64,000 nucleotides of DNA from Gossypium raimondii (Eukaryota > Streptophyta > Magnoliopsida > Malvales > Malvaceae): positions 6,696,001-6,760,000 of the forward strand of contig NC_068565.1 in assembly GCF_025698545.1 (NCBI RefSeq), in the 5' to 3' direction. A program made the position numbers and the translations under genes. Every line of letters starts with the position of its first letter. Within the stretch, counting starts at the first letter, position 1. A model generated the notes under the pieces. That model was given only the letters and a program-made list of their open reading frames with translations. It did no database searches and was not told where the DNA came from. This document shows, one piece after another, positions 58,613 through 64,000 of this stretch.

Positions 58613-59071
58613 CATCTCTATTAATTTTTGTAATGGTATTTTTATCAAATCTGTTAAAAAAGAGTTTGAGAAAAAAGATAAAAAAAACACAATTAGAACC
58701 ATTTTATTAAGCCTAAAATAATCGCAATGGAGAGGGTGAAATATCAAAGAAGGAGTGAAAAAGTTTTAACAGTTAAAAGTAATTTCTTTTACCTTTTTAC
58801 TTTTGATTTAATTATAATTATGTTTAGAGATTGCAATGGAAGGGAAGGGGTAGTCGTTTTTTCAGCCCAACCCTAATTCCATATACCCAACTTAACTTCA
58901 CATTGAATTAAATATTAATTTATTTGACCAAAATCCGCCTCAAAAGGTTAAAGCTATATACGACTTTGACCAAAACCTGAAAACAAGAAGAAGAAGAAGC
59001 ACAGATTATATAGACTTCACAAGCTTTCCTTTTTGTCAATGTGACATCTATACTTTCAATTTCATCTATTT

Positions 59072-59460
59072 ATGGGTCGGGTTATTCATCTAGGCCTAAA
59101 GTATCGTCTGAAATTTTATGATGGTTTGAGCAAAAATATTAGGTTCGAAAAATGGATATAGGCAAAAAAATTAGACCCGTTTAAAATATAGGTCGAGTTT
59201 GGGCTTAAACATTTAAGGCCTAAGCCTGGTCCGGACTATTTTAAGTTTATAATACTTTATATTATATTATTTTTATATATATTATGTAATTTAGACCATG
59301 TTAAAAAATTAACTTATACTAAATATATAATACTACTCTAATGTAAATATTAAAATAATGTTAAGATGAATATATAAAAAATTTCAATAAATAAAAAATG
59401 TATAAAATAATATAATATAAATATTTAAAAAAACATTAAAAATAGTATGGGCGGGCCTAA
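59072..59460. repeat. Non-autonomous repeat with GGGCCTAA-type phrases
   Basis: Starts near 'gggtcgggttattcatctag' and ends near 'tatgggcgggcctaaaatag', with 'aggcctaagcctggtccgga' inside. It is of the type common in dicot genomes. Boundaries are approximate. Confidence 0.4.
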
Positions 59461-59467
59461 AATAGTC

Positions 59468-59610
59468 ACTTTTGTATACCTTAAGTTATATTTTAGTCAC
59501 TTATGTTTGAAATGTTACGTTTTAGTCGCTTATGTTTTCATGTTGTAATATTTTAGTCACTGAGCCGTTAATTGCCGTTAACGATGCAACGGTAAGCTGA
59601 TCTGGCACGT
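59468..59610. mobile_element. Half copy of the long-inverted-repeat MITE found at 11.1-11.5 kb
   Basis: 'attttagtcacttatgtttg' and 'aaatgttacgttttagtcg' here match the arm of the element at 11143-11463 almost exactly and end in an AACGG-type block. No opposite arm follows. Confidence 0.6.
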
Positions 59611-61100
59611 TAAATCATCATTTCAAACAAACATTTTAGGTTAATTTATACCACCGGCCCCATATTTTTTCAATTTGAGCAATTTAAATTTCTTTCTTTC
59701 TTTCTTTATTTTTCATTCTCTTATAATTCTCTCTTTGTTTTCCTCCCTTCTCCATTTCAAACATAATCCGAGACAAACAAAAGTGATTATTTTGATAGTT
59801 TACCTATTAAAAATACAATGAGGTTATTTGTGTTGATCTCTAAATTATATATAAACAGATGGTTAAGCGTTGAAATTGAAATCAATTAATAATAAGTGAT
59901 TCTTTTTCCTATATTAGATGAAGAGTTCATATGCGATGACTCATCCCTTCCTTGAAGAATTTTTCCTTTTTCCGCAAAAGGTGGCATATGTTTTCACTTA
60001 CTTCCCAGTTCCCACTCTATTTTTTATGGTTTTTTTTTTTAATTTGTAGTACCGACAATGAAAAAAATTTAATAAGTTTATCGAATCTCATTTTTTTAAA
60101 AAATTATCAAGAAATCTATTAGAACAAGCACAATAATTAATTCTTCGCATTTTATAGGCTCGTTAAAGTGTAGATGATGACCACGAATTAAAAAAAATAC
60201 TATTTTCTTTAGGCACAAGATAAGAAAGATAACATGACAAAATCCAGTAAAACATGTATTGTGGTCCCTAAGACTATCCATAGACAAGGACTTACCTAAC
60301 CCATGGATAATCCAAATTCAAAGAATCAAACCTAACATTGACTTGTGCTTTTTAAAAAAAATGGTTGAATTTAACCTTCTTATTTCAAAGTCTAAGCATG
60401 GACTTGAGCATAAATTTTTTGGTAAAATATATATTTTAAAATTTGAATCCAGCTTTAGTTATATTTATTTAAGCAAATGGTTACCACTCTCAAAAGTTGA
60501 TTTTAAAATTAATTAAGAAAATTTTGAGTTTGGATACAGCTAATGAAACTTTGAAAATTTTGAAATCTCAAATTTAAATTTTCTTATTTTCTAAATGAAA
60601 TTGTTGATATAATTGTAAATAAATAAATAAAAACAGTAACAACGATGCTTCCTTTTGAAATTGGAATAGTTCATGAATTTAGCTGTCACCTGGGAAAATA
60701 TAATCAAACCATTGACTTGGGATAACCTGTAGTTTCCAGGAATATTATGAACTCAAAAATCATATGTATATCAAACCTCGTGATTGATTCTTGATTTTAA
60801 CCTGCAAATATAGAAGAACCCGAGGTTTTCCACGGTTTATGTAACCACATGCAGTAACCCACTATGGCCATCTTTATACCCGGGAAAAAAATATCCAAAG
60901 TCGAAAGAAAAATCTTGTATCAATGGAGGTTCGAGGTTTCATATCCTGGCATTGGATTCAGATTCCTGGAAACTGCAGTTTGTTTCCCTATGGGTGTTTT
61001 GAAGTGGCCTCGGCTCGGGAAAGTACCAGTAAACTAACAGTGTTTAACAAAGAAGAAGATGCAAATAGAGATTTTCATAGACTGGGTGGTGCCCATACAA
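59611..61100. other. Gene-free intergenic DNA
   Basis: No coding signal. The small frames at 60.1-61.1 kb lack any recognisable motif. Confidence 0.5.
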
Positions 61101-61691
61101 GTATCTAGACCAATTTTTAGCCCGGTTTGAAAAATAGACTTACTTTTTTGTCTAAACTTAATTCAATTTAAGAAAGATAAACTTGAGCCCATCCCACCTA
61201 TATTTGATTAAAAAAAATATATAATACACTAGATACACTAAAATTATGCTAAAATAAAACTTTTCTAACACATTAAAAAGCATTTATATTAAAAAAAATT
61301 ACCATAAATACAATAAATGTTTTATTGTATTAAATATAAATTTTAAAATTTTATACTTTGGGTTGAGTTATTCAGTTGGGTAATTTTTTTTTTTTTGAAG
61401 TTTTGGGTAAAAAGTTTAATTGTTATTAGATTAGTGATTTAATATAAATATAAATATATAATAATATTATTTAACATATATAATTAATATGATTATTTTT
61501 TATAACATAATATATTCAGACTGAACCGGGCTCGAGCCAAAACATATTGCTCAAGACCCAACCCATATAGAAAACAGACCTTAAATTTTATCCAAACCCA
61601 TTATTCGGGTATTGTATTTTTGTCCAAAACCTCACATTTTTCGGACAGACCTTCAGGATAGGTGGCCTGAACTATGAGCAAGTCTAGATAC
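61101..61691. mobile_element. Candidate DNA element with GTATCTAGAC inverted termini
   Basis: GTATCTAGAC at 61101-61110 is mirrored exactly by GTCTAGATAC at 61682-61691. The interior carries 'agcccggtttgaaaaataga', 'ctgaaccgggctcgagcc' and 'gacccaacccatatag' phrases, related in type to the repeat at 59.07-59.46 kb. No ORF. Confidence 0.45.
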
Positions 61692-62246
61692 AAAATATAT
61701 ATATCCAATTACTTGTGACCAAAATTTATGCATCAGTTCAGTTCCCTAAGCAAGCATAGGGTAGTAGCATTAGCTTAAGCTTTTGTCGTATTAAAGAATC
61801 CCCACAGTGATGATTTTGTATTAATGGAATCAAAACTTCCATTTGAGAACTATTGTAAGGGCCTATTGCTAATAAAAATGGAGCAATACTACGACAGTAA
61901 GATGGGGACTGGAGGTGAAATCAATGATCAGACCTTAAAACGGAGAATATAGTTCAGCAGACGCTTCTCGAGTCATTAGTTTGTGGCAGTGTCCTTCACA
62001 ATTTCGCTTGCCCTGGAATGGTAACGAAGACATTAGAAAGAAAGGAGGAAAATGGACGTAAAACTCATAACTGAAAACAACTTTCTTTAACAATATATTG
62101 GTTTTAAAATTACGACAGGTTCATATAAACAGAAACTTCTTCGACCACATAATGACTTGAAAGGCCAATTTTCTTTGATGAGCTTACCGTCATAAAATTA
62201 CCATATAATACTCCACTATTATTGCATTGACAAGATGTAGAAAGTC
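61692..62246 (-). other. 3' flank of the PAP-phosphatase-like gene
   Basis: Non-coding. It should contain the 3' untranslated region of the minus-strand gene. No separate feature recognised. Confidence 0.5.
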
Positions 62247-63495
62247 TCATAGATTAGAAGAATCCCAGCTTGCATATACAGCCCCAATGATTTTATCATG
62301 CAGTATGGGGCCAGAGCAAGCAACAATCCCCCGGTCAAGACCTTCTAAGTACAGCCCCCTACTGAAGTCCAAGGGGCGACCTCCTGCATCCGTTACAACC
62401 CCACCAGCCTCTTCTACAATGACAACACCAGCAGCGTGATCCCATATCTTCTCTTTGTACCCAGATCTTGCAAACTTTATATAAACTTCAGCATCACCCC
62501 GAGCTATTGCTGCATATTTAACCATGCTATGGACTCGCATAGGTCGGTTTCTGCCGTTAGAGAGCATGAAAAAAGATAATATTAGGATCAAATCAGAAGA
62601 TGACCTTACAAAAGCTATATAATTTCAGATACATTCGATTTCTTTAACTAAATAACAAGCAGGGAACTTATAAATGAAATTGTTCATTTCATTTTCATTT
62701 TCCCAGAAGTACTCAAATTTTTAATGTAATTCTTCTTCCGTGCTTCATCCAAATTAAGAATTCGTTTCATTCATCATATGCAGGAAACACATAGAAGATT
62801 CAGAACGCACTTGAGACCTATGCTGCTAGCAAGCCCCTCGGTAAACAAGTGGTTTGAATTTGCCTTTTCCACAGGTTCACAAAAAGTTGCCTGCGATGGA
62901 TCATCAACAGGAGAAGCCTGTAGCAATGTAGCAGAATTTGGCCATTCAAATTTTGTATCCCCATGGATCAAAGGTTGCATCCATGCCTGACCAGTTCCTC
63001 TCCTTGCATACATCACACATCCTTTTTGCCAAATATCCGAAGATGGTGGACTCGTCGGCTTAATTTGGTTGCATTGATGATTATAATTCAACAATTCCTT
63101 TTTCATAGGGTAATTAGGACACCCAAGAACTCCAAGAACTAGCTTCCCATCCTCAATCAAGCCTAGTGCTACAGCATACTGGTCACCACGTACAAATCCC
63201 AATGTCCCGTCAACAGGGTCAAGCACCCAATGTCTTCCAGTTGGGCCCCCAGTTGAGTTGCACCGACTGATAGCCTCAAGGATTTGTGAAGTCCCAAGAA
63301 CTTTCTTTGGACACTGAAGACCATACTTTGGTGCTTCAGCTAAGCATTCATTCACAGTATTGACAACAGCTGAAAGTAAACTAGCCGCTTCAGGCTTGGA
63401 GAGTGTTTGGACATCTTCTTCAGCAACAATGGACACACTCCGACCCTCCAAGAATTCGGAAAGCAGCCAACTAACAGTTGCTTGGACGCTCCAGT
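62247..63495 (-). CDS. PAP-specific phosphatase-like protein, organellar type (5' end outside window)
   Basis: Inositol-monophosphatase superfamily, SAL1/HAL2 branch, which hydrolyses 3'-phosphoadenosine 5'-phosphate to AMP. Two terminal exons are in the window, 63495-62811 and 62550-62247, with GT-AG borders, joining in frame to the stop at 62249-62247 (about 329 residues). The first starts in mid-codon (G|ACTGGAGC, giving DWSVQATV). The upstream exons, which should hold the transit peptide and the first part of the fold, are not in 63500-64000 and must lie beyond the edge. Visible metal-site motifs are AEED (about 63412-63424), WVLDPVDGTLGF (63191-63232) and WDHAAG (62427-62445). The text follows my memory of Arabidopsis At4g05090 (annotated as a putative mitochondrial PAP-specific phosphatase) almost residue by residue, including FVRGDQYAVAL and VKYAAIARGDAE. 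It is less like cytosolic SAL1. Confidence 0.9.
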
Positions 63496-64000
63496 CTGTT
63501 AAGATAGAAACAACCGAAAGAAAACAAGTTAACACGAGTAGAAAAAAGCATTTCATTAAACAAAAGAAAGGAAAAATGATGCTCTTTCAAACCGTGTTAG
63601 CATCTATGCAAAAAAGCTAGTAGCATCATCTCAGACTATAAATGCTTCATTATTTGACAAACAGAATAGAAATTAAAGTATAACAGATATAGACACCATA
63701 AATATGATGATCAGTTAAGAAAATACAAACAAAGACTAAAAATATTTCCTGTAAACCGCACTTCATTTTTTATGCTTTAACTAGGAAGTATAATCAAATT
63801 CAAGACCCTCTCTGCACAATTTTTTTTCCTCCTTACAAGTAAAGGGAGAAAGCTTGATTCATGAAATAGAAAGAGAAATAGAAAGTTGAGGCAGAAAGCC
63901 CAATAATTTGTTAGGTACCTCCTTTTTTATCTTTAAAGACTCGATCAGTCAAATCGAACAATACTAGAGCGTGTGTTAGGCAATCAATTATAATTATGAG
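63496..64000 (-). other. Intron of the PAP-phosphatase-like gene (incomplete)
   Basis: Begins with the acceptor ttaacag at 63502-63496 on the minus strand. No exon-like stretch is found up to the window edge. Confidence 0.6.

Overview
The window looks like nuclear DNA of a dicot plant, most likely cotton (Gossypium) or a close Malvaceae relative. It is AT-rich, its genes are intron-rich with plant-type splice sites, and each gene matches a known plant family. The cotton assignment is an inference. It rests on the LTR-retrotransposon pieces packed with short CACACGGCCGTGTG-like palindromes (about 20.45-20.95 kb and 23.9-24.33 kb), which I associate with cotton, and on the general style of the repeats.

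Layout. 1-7.5 kb: gene-free, with a foldback element, a SINE-like duplication and a Harbinger-like MITE. 7.5-8.8 kb: a complete three-exon NAC transcription factor of the NAC056/NARS1 type (+). 8.8-27.9 kb: about 19 kb without an intact gene, made largely of retrotransposon remnants, including one good solo-LTR candidate. 28.0-28.3 kb: a small intronless serine-rich-protein-like gene (+). 30.7-48.9 kb is the gene-dense core: a 21-exon TRS130/TRAPPC10 gene (+); a ten-coding-exon, strongly diverged importin-alpha-like gene (-), convergent with TRS130; and a long-form tRNase Z gene (+), head-to-head with the importin-like gene. 51.0-52.0 kb: a membrane-anchored SAM-dependent methyltransferase (-). 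52.6-62.2 kb: gene-poor and MITE-rich. 62.2-63.5 kb: the 3' part of a PAP-phosphatase-like gene (-) that runs off the right edge.

The genes are unrelated housekeeping or regulatory functions (TGN trafficking, tRNA 3'-end processing, nuclear-transport-like, phosphonucleotide turnover, transcription) and do not form a pathway. The points most worth a second look are these. The importin-alpha-like protein keeps the whole ARM scaffold but has lost every Trp of the NLS-binding Trp/Asn ladder. The tRNase Z gene has an apparent frameshift and stop (47,267-47,299) just before its catalytic half, with a possible rescuing splice acceptor 91 bases downstream. Three introns in the core use GC-AG borders. 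Exon coordinates were derived by hand from reading frame, splice dinucleotides and remembered family sequence, with no alignment or transcript data.
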